Below, piece by piece: positions 25,387 to 35,600 of a DNA stretch of 55,372 nt. Position numbers and translations under genes: made by a program. The notes below the pieces were generated by a model. It saw only the letters and a program-made list of their open reading frames with translations. It searched no databases and was not told where the DNA came from. The stretch is from positions 1 to 55,372 of the forward strand of contig CANGGK010000002.1 in NCBI GenBank assembly GCA_947453475.1. The letters run 5' to 3'. The stretch's first letter is position 1, and each line of letters begins with the position of its first letter. This DNA comes from Microbacteriaceae bacterium. GTDB taxonomy: Bacteria; Actinomycetota; Actinomycetes; Actinomycetales; Microbacteriaceae.

Positions 25387-26513
25387 ATTCCAGCCAGCCA
25401 CCAGTTGATGGGGTGCTCCACGCGTCCGGCCCACCAAAGTTCGTTATGACCGGTTTGTGGGTAACTGGTTTCAATGAAGTCGTCGCCGAGCCGGTAACCC
25501 TTGGCGGCCATGACTTCGCGAAAGCGCTCCTGAAACGGGGCGTAAGCCGCGTCTAACTCGATGGTGCCACCATCAGACCAGATGCGGTGCTTGCCCGGCG
25601 CTGGCAACATCCTGGTTATTTCATCAACCAAAAGGTCACCTCCAATCGGCCAGTGTGTTGAGTAGCCAAGCGCTGTTCCATAAACCTCTGGATACTTCGA
25701 CATCGCATACATCGAGGTGAGCGAACCCATGCTCGAGCCGCCAATCGCCGTGCGCTCACGGGTCAACTCGACACCAAACTCAGCAGCGATCGTTGGCAGA
25801 ATCTTGCGGGCAATTAGCTCGTGATAATCATTTCCCGACGCACCCTCGTGGTTCCAGTCGTCCGGAAAATTCTTCAAGATTTCAGGATGTGCCGCCACGA
25901 TGTCGGTTGGTGCGTATTCGATTCCGCGGATCTTGCCATCGTTGTTCTTGTAAGTCACACCAATGATGAGCGGCTTCTTTGCTGCGGAGATTCTTGGGCC
26001 ACCAACTGGGCGTTCTTGCAAAGCCTCAAGCACGCCCCAGGTAGCACCAAAGGTTGACGTCTTTGGGTCAAAAACATTGTGCCCGTCGTTCATGACAAGA
26101 ACCGGTGTGGTTGCGCTGACATCGCTCGGAATCCAGGCGATCACACTGTGGTCATCAAACACGTAGCGCTTGAGCTTGCCGTCAGCCAGTTCGCGCTTGC
26201 CTAAACGAAGCTCGCGGAAGCCGAGGAACAAAGGGAAGACGAAGGCGAAGGCCGTGACGAATGCGGCGGCGATGTAAAGCCACCAGAAACGCATCTTTAG
26301 GCGACGGCTCTCGACAACGATGAACGCCATCCCAGCCGTGCCACCGATTAGCAGGTCGAGCGAATACACCCAGTCGACGTTGCTGGTGAAGCCATCGGCG
26401 ATGTAGTTCTCACCTCGTAAAACCGCCAAGGAGTTGAAGTACCAGGCTGTGATTAGCCCGACTCCAGAGAGTGCGAAGAAGAGGATGGCGTTGCTGCGAC
26501 GTCGATTCAACAT
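25383..26513 (-). CDS. Membrane-anchored esterase: DUF2834-like domain fused to an enterochelin-esterase-type hydrolase
   Basis: Protein of 376 aa in two parts. Residues 1-105 contain three hydrophobic helices in the pattern of the small membrane domain DUF2834 (ALSGVGLITAWYFNSLAVL, DLLIGGTAGMAFIVVESRR, FVFPLFLGFREL). Residues about 115-376 form an alpha/beta hydrolase of the esterase D/Fes group. The nucleophile elbow is GGSSMGS (about 258) and the catalytic His is in TGHNELWWAGR (about 352). Which face of the membrane the catalytic part is on is not settled by the sequence. The substrate is unknown; siderophore or mycolate-like esters are possibilities from the family only. The joining of these two domains in one chain is unusual to my knowledge. 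Confidence 0.8.
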   Translation of the reverse strand: MLNRRRSNAILFFALSGVGLITAWYFNSLAVLRGENYIADGFTSNVDWVYSLDLLIGGTAGMAFIVVESRRLKMRFWWLYIAAAFVTAFAFVFPLFLGFRELRLGKRELADGKLKRYVFDDHSVIAWIPSDVSATTPVLVMNDGHNVFDPKTSTFGATWGVLEALQERPVGGPRISAAKKPLIIGVTYKNNDGKIRGIEYAPTDIVAAHPEILKNFPDDWNHEGASGNDYHELIARKILPTIAAEFGVELTRERTAIGGSSMGSLTSMYAMSKYPEVYGTALGYSTHWPIGGDLLVDEITRMLPAPGKHRIWSDGGTIELDAAYAPFQERFREVMAAKGYRLGDDFIETSYPQTGHNELWWAGRVEHPINWWLAGI

Positions 26514-26605
26514 ATGCCTAGTTTTGCATCTTTCAATCGATTCCGGCTAACGCTCGCAATACTTCGCCTGGGGCGAATCGCTAATACTGAGGTGAAATTT
26601 TTGCT

Positions 26606-29600
26606 TTAGTGACCGACGGCATTCACAGAAAGTCGCACCTGATTGAGGTAGCTCGACTTCTTTACTCTGAGAGTTACCGGTCTAATAAACGAAGCTTCAA
26701 CTTTGTGAGCTTTGAAACTTGACTTGATTTTTGCAAGCCGCGCAGAACATAGCTTGGCGCTGGCGACGCGAGAGGTTGAAGAGTCACTGTAGCAAACGAC
26801 TTTCACTAGAATCGCGGTCAAACCAATCAGCGACCTGCTGAAATTTGCCAGTCTAGTAAGCGATGATTTGCTGAGTTGAGCTTTAGATTTCGTGAACGCC
26901 AGACTGTATTTTTTCAATACTTGACTCTGCACCGTGACCGGGAATTGCTCGTTCTGGACCTTCAAATCTGCCCCAACGCTCTGGAATACAAGCGTGTGAT
27001 TTCCCAGTTCAAGCCCGACCGGAATGACAAATGTTGAGGCAAAAGAGCCATCTGCGTTCGAAGTGATTGTGCCAATCAATTTAGGTGTCGAATAAAGCCA
27101 GATCTTCACCGTGTTAGCGGGAAGCAGCCCGGTGCCAGAAATTGAAACAGACTCTCCCGCAAACAGCTGGAGTTTTGAGTCAATAATCGCAGGTGCAGAA
27201 CTTGTGCCGCGATTTAGGTTCAATGCGATCGACCAAGGTCCAGCCGTGGCAATCAAGCCTGTTTTTTGCGGATTTGAAGTCACGCTTGTTGGTGTTACGC
27301 CACTTTCAGTAACTATTACATTTTGACCAGAAAGCGCCTGCTGGCTGACAGTCGGGGCAAGCCAAGTGGCTGGGTCAGGCGCGATTTTCGGGATTACGTT
27401 TGGAATGTTGACCAATCCACCGCTACCGCCACCAGATGAGACCTGTGGTGCTAGTGCTGTCACAGGCGAAGTAGAGCTGCAGGCTAGGCTAACGCCAACG
27501 GCATTCAAAGCCTGCACGGTGAATGTTTGCGTAACCCCGTAGGTTAGACCACTAAATTCGCAACTTAGCGTTTGTGAGGTGCAGGTAGTACCGGTGCTTG
27601 AGGTAACCAAATATGAGCTTATATCTGCACCACCGCTGCTAAAAGGCGCCACCCAAGAAACTGTCGCTGTGGTTCCAGAGAGTCTGGCTTCTGCTGTCAA
27701 TGGCGAAGAAGGTACCGTTGCAGCGATTACCAACTCAGGGTCGTCTGTGAGCGACACCTCGGCAACGCCATCCTGGGTCGCAATTCCGACAAACTCGGCA
27801 ACTCCACCGACCAATCTATAGATTGACGCCCCGGCCTTAATCGAAGGATTAGAAATAGTTACAACTACAGGTTTACCAGCGCTTGTTGTCGGCACCGTGC
27901 CATCTAGAGCAAGCCAAGATACTACGAGGCTGACGATGAAGTTGTTCGAGCCGGCAATTATTGACTGTGCACTCGATGGGTCGTTAAGAAGATACACGTC
28001 CAGGATTGTGCCGTCGGGTAGTGAGCCGCTTGGGAGGTTGATGTTCACGCTATTGCTACTGCCCGTGGCTGTGTACTGCGTTCCCAAACCGTTCGTCAGT
28101 GTCAATGAACCAATTTTGCTGCTTGATCCAATGCCAAAAAGGGAATCTTGAGTCCAGTGAGCAAAGATGTTTCTATCTGACGTTGGCGAAAGCCGTGAAC
28201 CGCCAGCTCCAACCAAAGATCCGCCGTTTAGGGCATCAAACCAACCATCGAAATGGAAGTGGGTCCTTGTTGGCGTCGGCAGAGCGATGGCCGATCCACC
28301 GGTGGTGAAACTTGCCGAGGTAGCCGAGTTTCCTCCATCGGCACCTTCGTAGTTATAGATAACCTGGTACGTTCCCGCAGTCCACTTGGCAAAAGCTTCA
28401 AGAGTCACCGAAAGAGTGCTCGGCGAATAAGAAGCGCCCGCTGAACCAATCAAAGTGGTAAACCCGGCGTCTGAATACCAACCATCGAACGTGTAACCAG
28501 TTCTAGCCGGCGTAGGCAAAGTAATCGCAGAACCAGCAGTAGTAAAACTGTCAGAAACAGTGCCCTGGCCACCATCGGCACCGTTATATGAATACGTCAC
28601 GGAATAAGTCTTTGCAGTCCACTTCGCATAGGCAGTGATCGCAGTAGCAATAGTTGAAGGAGCAAAGGAATCACCCGCGGCACCAATGGAACTAGTGAAA
28701 CCACTATCTGAATACCAACCAGCGAACGTGTAACCAGTTCTAGTCGGCGTAGGCAGAGTAATCGCAGAACCAGCAGTAGTGAACGAAGCCGACACATCCG
28801 AGTTACCACCATCGGCACCGTTATATGAATACGTCACGGAATAAGTCTTTGCAGTCCACTTCGCAAACGCTTCAAGAGTCACCGAAAGAGTGCTCGGCGA
28901 ATAAGAAGCCCCAGCCGAACCAATCAAAGTGGTAAACCCGGCGTCAGAATACCAACCAGCAAACGTGTAACCAGTTCTAGCCGGCGTAGGCAAAGTAATC
29001 GCAGAACCAGCAGTAGTGAACGAAGCCGACACATCCGAGTTACCACCATCAGCGCCGTTATATGAATAAGTCACCGAATAAGTCTTCGCAGACCACTTCG
29101 CATAGGCAGTGATCGCAGTAGCAATAGTTGAAGGAGCAAAGGAATCACCCGCGGCACCAATGGAACTAGTGAAACCACTATCTGAATACCAACCAGCGAA
29201 CGTGTAACCAGTTCTAGCCGGCGTAGGCAAAGTAATCGCAGAACCAGCAGTAGTAAAACTGTCAGAAACAGTGCCCTGGCCACCATCAGCGCCGTTATAT
29301 GAATACGTCACGGAATAAGTCTTCGCAGTCCACTTCGCATAGAGACTGAGAGTCGGTGAAGCGGTGCTCGGAGAGTAAGAAGCTCCAGCCGAACCAATCA
29401 AAGTGGAAAGCCCGGCGTCAGAATACCAACCAGCAAACGTATATCCAGTTTTACTTGGCGAAGGCAATACGAGACCCGGCCCTCCAGTTGCGAAAATGGC
29501 ACTGGCCGTTGCGTCACCACCATCCGAGCCGCTGTAAACATAGGTGATTGTGACCTGGTTTGGAGTCCACTGAGCGAAAAGCACCGTGTCTTGGGTGAAG

Positions 29601-32056
29601 GTCACGTTTGTGGCTCCGACAACATAGCTGGTGCCTAGACCATCCGGCGAAGTGTTCCAGCCGGCGAAGGCGTAACCCGCTTTAGCCAAGGTACCGGTGT
29701 TCAAACGAAGGGTAATTCCCGCTGAACCATACGTGTATGTCTGACTCGAAGGAGTACTGCCAGAGGTGCTTCCGTTTCCGGTATAAAGCACAACGTAGGT
29801 GGCACCCAACCACTGGGCATAGAGCGTGACGCCGGCACTCAAAGTGACATTGGTTTGGCCAATCGCATAAGCGGTACCAGAACCATTAGCTGCCGTATTC
29901 CAACCTGAAAGCAGATAACCAGTCTTCGTAAGGTTACCGGTGTTACTTTTCAAAGTTAGAGCTGATCCACCCACGTAGGAAGACTGAGAATCTGGCGCCG
30001 AGCCACCAGTGCTTGCGTTTCCGTCATAAGAAATGGTGAAGTTCTGACCCCAGATAGCGTACAAAGTAATCGATTGAGCAAAGCTATATGTGTAGGAACT
30101 TTGGTAGTTAACCCCAGAACCGTTAGCTGCCGTGTTCCAGTAAAGAAATGTGTAGCCGGTGCGAACGAACGCGTTCGAATTTAGAACCGTGCTCGAACTT
30201 GCAGTTTCGGTTGCCATCGAGCCCGACGTCGATCCGTTTCCATTGAACGTAATGACGTTTGGAGCTTGGGCAACCCAAATTGCATACAGAGACAGGTCAG
30301 CGCTGAACGCATAGTTCTGACCATCCATGTAACTTGCGGTTCCTGCAGTGTTGTTGGTATTCCAACCCAAGAAGTTATACCCAGTTCTCGAAAATCCATT
30401 TAGCGTAAGTGCTTGGGTCGAGCTGGCTGTCTGAGAACTTGTAGTGCCACTTGTTGCGCCATTGCCATAGAAGCTGACTGAGTGCGGCACGATGATTATT
30501 GCCCATTGGGCATACAGTGTCGCGTCGGTTGCGAAACTGTAAACCGTTTGATCTAGGTAGCTGTACCCCGAACCGTTCGCGGCTGTGTTCCAACCTGCAA
30601 ATGTATATCCAGTTCTGGAGAATACATTGGCGTTCAGGTTGGTTGCCTGGCCCGCTACCTGTGCTGCAAGTGTGCCGGTTCCTCCGTTGGAGTCGAATGT
30701 AACAGTGTGCGTGACACCCGCTCGCCACTGAGCGTACAAACTTATCGCCGTGGTTGTAGTTAGGTTAGCCAGGTTTGTATAGGCTGTGCCGCTTCCATCT
30801 GCTGACGTGTTCCAACCTTGAAACACATAACCGGTATAGGTGTATGGGTTGGTCTGCAATGGGGTTGCGACGCCGCTCTGGACCCACTGGGTTGAGGTTG
30901 AACCGGAACCATTGTTTGCATTAAACGTTACGGCTCTGAAATTGGCCGGCGAAACGTAGCTAATAACTACTATTCCCGAACCGCCAGCATAGGCGTATGC
31001 GTCTTCGGGGTCGGTTCCACCACCACCACCGCCGGTATTTGCAGCACCAGCCGTTCCATTGGCTTTTCCACCAATAGATGTATCGCCCTGAGTGCCGCCC
31101 GTATAACCCCAAGAGCTTCCGCGGCCTCCACCACCAAGCCCACCGGCGCCACCACCGGTTGTAACCGGGTTTCCTTGGTTGCAGTAATAGTTAGAGTCTG
31201 AGGTGCCCGGGGCGTTTAACCCACAATATTGGTTGTCGTTGGAGTTGATTCCACCACCGCCACCACCACCGTAGTAGGTTGAAGTTCCTGTGATGGAGCT
31301 TTGAACGCCATCGCCACCCTTACCGCCGATGTGGTACAAAATTGTGTTTCCACCGGCGCCGCCAGCGCCACCACCACCGGCACCACCACCGTAGCCGCCA
31401 TGGGTGCTGGCAGCACCGTTAGTTCCTTGGCCGACTGTTCCGGTTCCGATACAGGTAATGTTCGTACAGTCGAATCGCGAGCCACCACCGCTAGCTCCAT
31501 TGCCCGCGTGGTCTGGGTTGTGGTTTCCTTCACCACCGGCACCACCGCCGAGAGCGGTTACGGTAGCAAAAACCGATTGATCACCATTTGTCGAGTGAGG
31601 CACAGCGCCGCTGTTGGCACCACCGCGACCCCCCGAGCCACCCGCGCCAACTGACACCGTATAGGTGTTACCAGCAGTGACCGCATAGTTCGTACCTTGA
31701 AGAACACCACCGGCACCGCCACCACCCGAACCGCCGCCGCCGCCGCCGCCGACCACCAAATAGTCAAGAGATGCAACGCCACCTGGCATTGTGATTGTGT
31801 ATGAGCCAACAGCTAAAAACTTAACTATGCATCGAGACCCAACAAGCGAAATCGATGTCGAGACAGCATCAACAGTGATCGTTGAGCTCGTAACTGGCAC
31901 CTGGCAGTTGTTAGTTACATCCGAAATCGTGGCAGTTGTTGCCGATGCCGATGAAGGTTGAAGAGTCTGGGGCGCAATTGCAATAGCAAGAAACGCTGCC
32001 CATGTTGCAAGCTTTCGCAGCCCATGCGAGACTCGCAGCGTCGAGGGTGTAACCAA
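26606..32056 (-). CDS. Giant secreted protein: Gly-rich domain, 12 InlB-type repeats, Fn3, OmpA-like C-terminus
   Basis: Exported protein of 1816 aa. The start is a TTG at 32056 because GGAGGT lies 5 nt upstream and a signal peptide follows at once (LATWAAFLAIAIAPQTL, ending near ASA). Residues about 95-380 are extremely Gly-rich (GGGGGGGSGGGGAGG, GGAGGLGGGGRGSSWG), like the Gly-rich secreted domain family. Then come twelve InlB-B/Listeria-Bacteroides repeats (each ending LYAQW or AYAKW, with GYTFAGW in the middle). A region with a fibronectin III module follows (ATVSWVAPFSSGGADISSY), then an Ig-like segment (NADGSFASTFVIPVG) and a last 100-residue OmpA-like domain. No LPXTG is seen. Probably a cell-surface adhesin; the repeats are known in surface and biofilm proteins. 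Confidence 0.87.
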   Translation of the reverse strand: MVTPSTLRVSHGLRKLATWAAFLAIAIAPQTLQPSSASATTATISDVTNNCQVPVTSSTITVDAVSTSISLVGSRCIVKFLAVGSYTITMPGGVASLDYLVVGGGGGGGSGGGGAGGVLQGTNYAVTAGNTYTVSVGAGGSGGRGGANSGAVPHSTNGDQSVFATVTALGGGAGGEGNHNPDHAGNGASGGGSRFDCTNITCIGTGTVGQGTNGAASTHGGYGGGAGGGGAGGAGGNTILYHIGGKGGDGVQSSITGTSTYYGGGGGGGINSNDNQYCGLNAPGTSDSNYYCNQGNPVTTGGGAGGLGGGGRGSSWGYTGGTQGDTSIGGKANGTAGAANTGGGGGGTDPEDAYAYAGGSGIVVISYVSPANFRAVTFNANNGSGSTSTQWVQSGVATPLQTNPYTYTGYVFQGWNTSADGSGTAYTNLANLTTTTAISLYAQWRAGVTHTVTFDSNGGTGTLAAQVAGQATNLNANVFSRTGYTFAGWNTAANGSGYSYLDQTVYSFATDATLYAQWAIIIVPHSVSFYGNGATSGTTSSQTASSTQALTLNGFSRTGYNFLGWNTNNTAGTASYMDGQNYAFSADLSLYAIWVAQAPNVITFNGNGSTSGSMATETASSSTVLNSNAFVRTGYTFLYWNTAANGSGVNYQSSYTYSFAQSITLYAIWGQNFTISYDGNASTGGSAPDSQSSYVGGSALTLKSNTGNLTKTGYLLSGWNTAANGSGTAYAIGQTNVTLSAGVTLYAQWLGATYVVLYTGNGSTSGSTPSSQTYTYGSAGITLRLNTGTLAKAGYAFAGWNTSPDGLGTSYVVGATNVTFTQDTVLFAQWTPNQVTITYVYSGSDGGDATASAIFATGGPGLVLPSPSKTGYTFAGWYSDAGLSTLIGSAGASYSPSTASPTLSLYAKWTAKTYSVTYSYNGADGGQGTVSDSFTTAGSAITLPTPARTGYTFAGWYSDSGFTSSIGAAGDSFAPSTIATAITAYAKWSAKTYSVTYSYNGADGGNSDVSASFTTAGSAITLPTPARTGYTFAGWYSDAGFTTLIGSAGASYSPSTLSVTLEAFAKWTAKTYSVTYSYNGADGGNSDVSASFTTAGSAITLPTPTRTGYTFAGWYSDSGFTSSIGAAGDSFAPSTIATAITAYAKWTAKTYSVTYSYNGADGGQGTVSDSFTTAGSAITLPTPARTGYTFDGWYSDAGFTTLIGSAGASYSPSTLSVTLEAFAKWTAGTYQVIYNYEGADGGNSATSASFTTGGSAIALPTPTRTHFHFDGWFDALNGGSLVGAGGSRLSPTSDRNIFAHWTQDSLFGIGSSSKIGSLTLTNGLGTQYTATGSSNSVNINLPSGSLPDGTILDVYLLNDPSSAQSIIAGSNNFIVSLVVSWLALDGTVPTTSAGKPVVVTISNPSIKAGASIYRLVGGVAEFVGIATQDGVAEVSLTDDPELVIAATVPSSPLTAEARLSGTTATVSWVAPFSSGGADISSYLVTSSTGTTCTSQTLSCEFSGLTYGVTQTFTVQALNAVGVSLACSSTSPVTALAPQVSSGGGSGGLVNIPNVIPKIAPDPATWLAPTVSQQALSGQNVIVTESGVTPTSVTSNPQKTGLIATAGPWSIALNLNRGTSSAPAIIDSKLQLFAGESVSISGTGLLPANTVKIWLYSTPKLIGTITSNADGSFASTFVIPVGLELGNHTLVFQSVGADLKVQNEQFPVTVQSQVLKKYSLAFTKSKAQLSKSSLTRLANFSRSLIGLTAILVKVVCYSDSSTSRVASAKLCSARLAKIKSSFKAHKVEASFIRPVTLRVKKSSYLNQVRLSVNAVGH
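28370..29340 (-). repeat. Four near-identical InlB-type repeat units, about 235 bases each
   Basis: Units begin near 29322, 29088, 28851 and 28610 on the minus strand. Two front halves (GADGGQGTVSDSF and GADGGNSDVSASF) and two back halves (SGFTSSIGAAGDSFAPST and AGFTTLIGSAGASYSPST) occur in all four combinations, each half almost identical in DNA between copies. This chimeric pattern indicates recent unequal recombination or gene conversion. Confidence 0.85.
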
Positions 32057-32176
32057 GCTGCACCTCCAGGGTCTGCATTGCAAAGGGAACGGACATTAAA
32101 TATCTGCTCGGCTAAACGCACATTAGACCGGACATCTGAATATGTACAAGTTACTTCAAATGTGTATAAATTCCTA

Positions 32177-32194
32177 GATATTTGGACAAATATC
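32177..32194. promoter_or_regulatory. Perfect palindrome between divergent genes
   Basis: GATATTTG and CAAATATC are exact complements separated by GA. The site sits in the 185-base region between the divergent giant gene (minus) and the small membrane protein (plus), next to an AT-rich stretch with TATAAA (32165-32170). Probable regulator-binding site; the regulator is unknown. Confidence 0.55.
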
Positions 32195-32241
32195 CGCGGA
32201 TAACCCTTGCTGGCTGCCATAGTTGCATCGGAGAGGAACAC

Positions 32242-32649
32242 ATGCAAGACCGAAATACATCAGCTCGAATTCGTTTCATTCTGCGCACCGGTTCAACCGT
32301 CTTCGGGCTCAGTGCACTGGCCCTGCTATTTTTGCCAGCTACCTTCAACGCCATGCTTGGCCTAGTGACATCCCCCGAACTTGAATGGGCTATGCGAATG
32401 ATTGGCATCACCCTGGTTGCTCTTGCCGGCAACATGTTCTCGGTTTCTAGCCGAGGCAGCGATTCATCAGTGATGTTTTCGGCTCGAGTTATGCTCGTTA
32501 GCGCTTTTGGCTTAGGCGTTTTGACCTTGCTATTGCCAGTGCCGTTGAACTGGTTCGCAGTCTCTTACGCCGCGGTTGGCTTTGCCTTTTCGGCTGCTTA
32601 CGCGTGGGCGCTATTTTCCGGTAAGGGTGCGGTCGAAGGTAACAGCTAG
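32242..32649 (+). CDS. Small four-helix membrane protein, unknown function
   Basis: Protein of 135 aa with about four hydrophobic helices (FGLSALALLFLPATF, MIGITLVALAGNMFSV, VMLVSAFGLGVLTLLLPVPL, FAVSYAAVGFAFSAAYAWAL). I do not recognise a named family. The start at 32242 (MQDRNTS) has GGAGAGGAA closely upstream; an in-frame start 20 codons earlier lacks one. It lies between two giant surface-protein genes and its last 39 bases overlap the convergent one at 32611. A role linked to the surface proteins cannot be shown. Confidence 0.7.
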   Translation: MQDRNTSARIRFILRTGSTVFGLSALALLFLPATFNAMLGLVTSPELEWAMRMIGITLVALAGNMFSVSSRGSDSSVMFSARVMLVSAFGLGVLTLLLPVPLNWFAVSYAAVGFAFSAAYAWALFSGKGAVEGNS

Positions 32650-35600
32650 GGTGAGCTTTGACCCCGCACGGCCCGTCTTGTTAACCTGCACGCTCACGGT
32701 ATTGATGTAGCTCGAGAACTCCACCATCGTCTGGCAGGCTCCCTTGGCGCTCTTGCGCGCTAGCGCGACATCCTTGCTTGATGCATTGCTCGCTACGGTT
32801 GCCGAACACGAAATTACGTTTGCCGGCTGGGCTGACTTATAAGACTTCTTCAAGGCCGCCAAGGATGCGCTGCTGAGCTGACCATTTTTGACGACAGTGA
32901 CCTTGGCTGTGCGCTTGTCGGCATAGGGCGCGACAACCTGGATGAGCCCCTGAATGGTGACAACGCCAGCAGCGCTAGTGATGACAACTTCAGGGAACCC
33001 AACAATGCCAGCCGGAACCTGAATTACGAGCTCGCCCGAGCTCTTCTTATTGATCTTGGCTTCCTTGCCGTTGATCGTAATTGTTCGAACGCCGTCAAGA
33101 TTTGAGCCTTCGAGCGTCAATGTTTGACCATTAGTTGAGACCCTCTGTCGCTCACGCGATTCGACCTTAGGCAGCGGAGCCTGGTTTGCGGCGACAGGTA
33201 AGCTCTGCTGTTGTTGCTGGTTGTTGTCCTGCTGTTGCTGTTGGTGATTGACAACTGGGTGCTGCACATTGGCAACTCTGCGGACATTCAAGCCCTGCCA
33301 GGTTGGCTCGGTGAAGTCGGTTGCATCTTGAGTCACGACAGCCTCAGCACCAGAGAGAACACTTTCGAACGGAACATCACCGACTGCGACGGTTGGTGCA
33401 TTACCGAAGAAGTAAACACTCTCAAGCGCAGCAGCTCCGCCAAAGGCGTAATCACCCAAGGACGTAACGCCCGCAGGGATTGACACCCAGGTAATGCTTG
33501 GAGAAGCGCCGAAGGCGGCGACTCCAATGGCCGTAACATTCTCTGGAATAACCACTTCAGTCAAGTGTTCAGCCTGGTAGAAGGAAGCCAACCCGATAGT
33601 GGTAACTGAGTCAGGAATGGCTAACTCCGCGAGAAGGGTCAGACCCATAAAAGCAAAGTTAGGTATCGCAGTTATTCCGGTGCCGATTCTGAGTGAGGTG
33701 AGGTGCGATAACCCCTCGAATGCCCCTTCGCCCAAGGTCGTTACGCTGTTTGGAATGACCAACGTCGTAAGGCTAGAAAGACCGCTGAAAGCCTCTTCGC
33801 CAATCGTCGTGACACCTGCGGCGATGTTGAGCGTGGTTACCTGATCGAGAGCTGAAAATGCCTGAACGCCGATTGTGAGCACGCTTCCGGGGATCGTGAC
33901 AGAGGTGATCCCGCCAGCGCCCTCAAATACGTGAGGTGCTATTTCAGTAACCCCAGTTGGAATCACAACTGCACCCTGGCAATCTTCGGTGGCGTAGATC
34001 ACCACGTTGCTGTCAATCATGAAGTATCCAGCACCGGCTGTTTGACCATCAGCAACACAAGAAACTGAGCCCGTTCCGGTGCCCGGGTCATATGCCGCGG
34101 GTGGAATTAGATTCGACCATGCGCCAACCGATATTCCCGCTGAATTTATGGCAGTGACTAAGAATGAATAATCCGAGGTGGCTAAGAGGCCTGTGAAACT
34201 CGCACTGTGATTGTTCGCCGAGGTAGTTACCGTAGCCATAGTGTCGCCGTAAGCGGTGATCGAGTAGCCCGTGATCGCGGAGCCCCCGTCAGATGCTGGT
34301 GGAACAAACGTCACGGTTGCAGTAGTCGAACCTGTTCGTGTCGCAACAGCGTTGGTCGGCGCACCAGGCACATCGCCGGTCGCTGGGAATACCGCTGTGA
34401 TGACACCTGAGTTCGCATCATTCGAAACTGAAGTGGCCCCAGCTAAGGTGAAGTAGTTTGCGGTCACTCCAGCGAAGGTATACCCCGAACGTGGGGTGAG
34501 AGTAATGGTCGCAGTATAAGAAGTCCCAGGCCCAAAGGTGGCCGGTGACCCCGACCATGAAACAGTACCTGTGTAAGTACTCGTGCTGGTCACCGCCGTC
34601 ACCGGCGAATCTCCGGAGACTGGACGGGTGACACCCAAGATCGATGCGCTCACGTAGGCTCGGCTATCGGTTACCGGGAACACCGCAGTGATCAAACCTG
34701 AGTTCGCCGAGTTCGAAACCGATGTAGCGCCGGCAACCGAAAAGTAGTTAGCCGCGACACCAGTGAACGTGTAACCCGAATCCGGAGTCAACGTAATAGT
34801 CGCAGTGTAAGAAGTAGCACCAGCAAAAGTCGTCGGGTTACCCGACCAAGAAACGGTACCCGTGTAACCGTTACCCGAAATGCCAGAAGTAACCGGTGTA
34901 GCACCTAGCACCGGAGCCGTAACACCAGAAATAGTCGCATCAGAATAAGCCGCCGAATCGGTCGCCGGGAAAACAGCGGTGATAAGTCCCGAGCCAGCCG
35001 GGTTCGAAACCGAAGTAGCACCAGCAACCGTGAAGAAGTTAGCCGCAACACCAGTGAACGTGTAACCCGAAACCGGAGTCAAAGTAATAGTGGCAGTGTA
35101 AGAAGTGGCACCAGCAAAAGTCGTCGGGCTACCCGACCAAGAAACGGTGCCCGTATAACCGGTGCCAGAGATACCAGATCTCACAGGTGTGGCACCGTAG
35201 ACCGGCGCCGCTACTCCGGCAATGGATGCGTTTGAGTATGCGCTCGCTATCGGGGTGACGCTTACCCGCGCAGAGGCGACGCTCTCACCCAGGGCACTGA
35301 CTGCCTTCAAATAGACGTTGTATGTGGTTCCATTAGTCAGGCCGGTAAGCGTGCCTGACGCAGAGGTTAGGGCCGGCGAGAATGCTGAATAGTTAGTGCC
35401 ATCGAGCGAATACTTATAACCGGTGATTGCCGACCCGCCGGCTATTCCGGGTGTGAAGGCGATAGTAGCGGAACCGACGCCGGCGGTTGCAGTCACCTGT
35501 GTCGGTGGAGCTGGGCGGCATGATGAAGCATTTGCAGCTTGAGTCGGTAGGCCAGTGCCCGAAAGGCTAGCATTACCGCAGTAGTAGAGCGTGAACGGGG

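Noticed and set aside
28370-29340. Regular repeats that could suggest a CRISPR array
   Set aside because: Units are about 235 bases, fully coding, and lie in frame in a secreted protein; no cas genes are present.
33211-33483. Plus-strand open frame opposite the giant gene
   Set aside because: Shadow of a low-stop, repeat-rich coding region; no ribosome site, biased composition from CAG/CTG codons.
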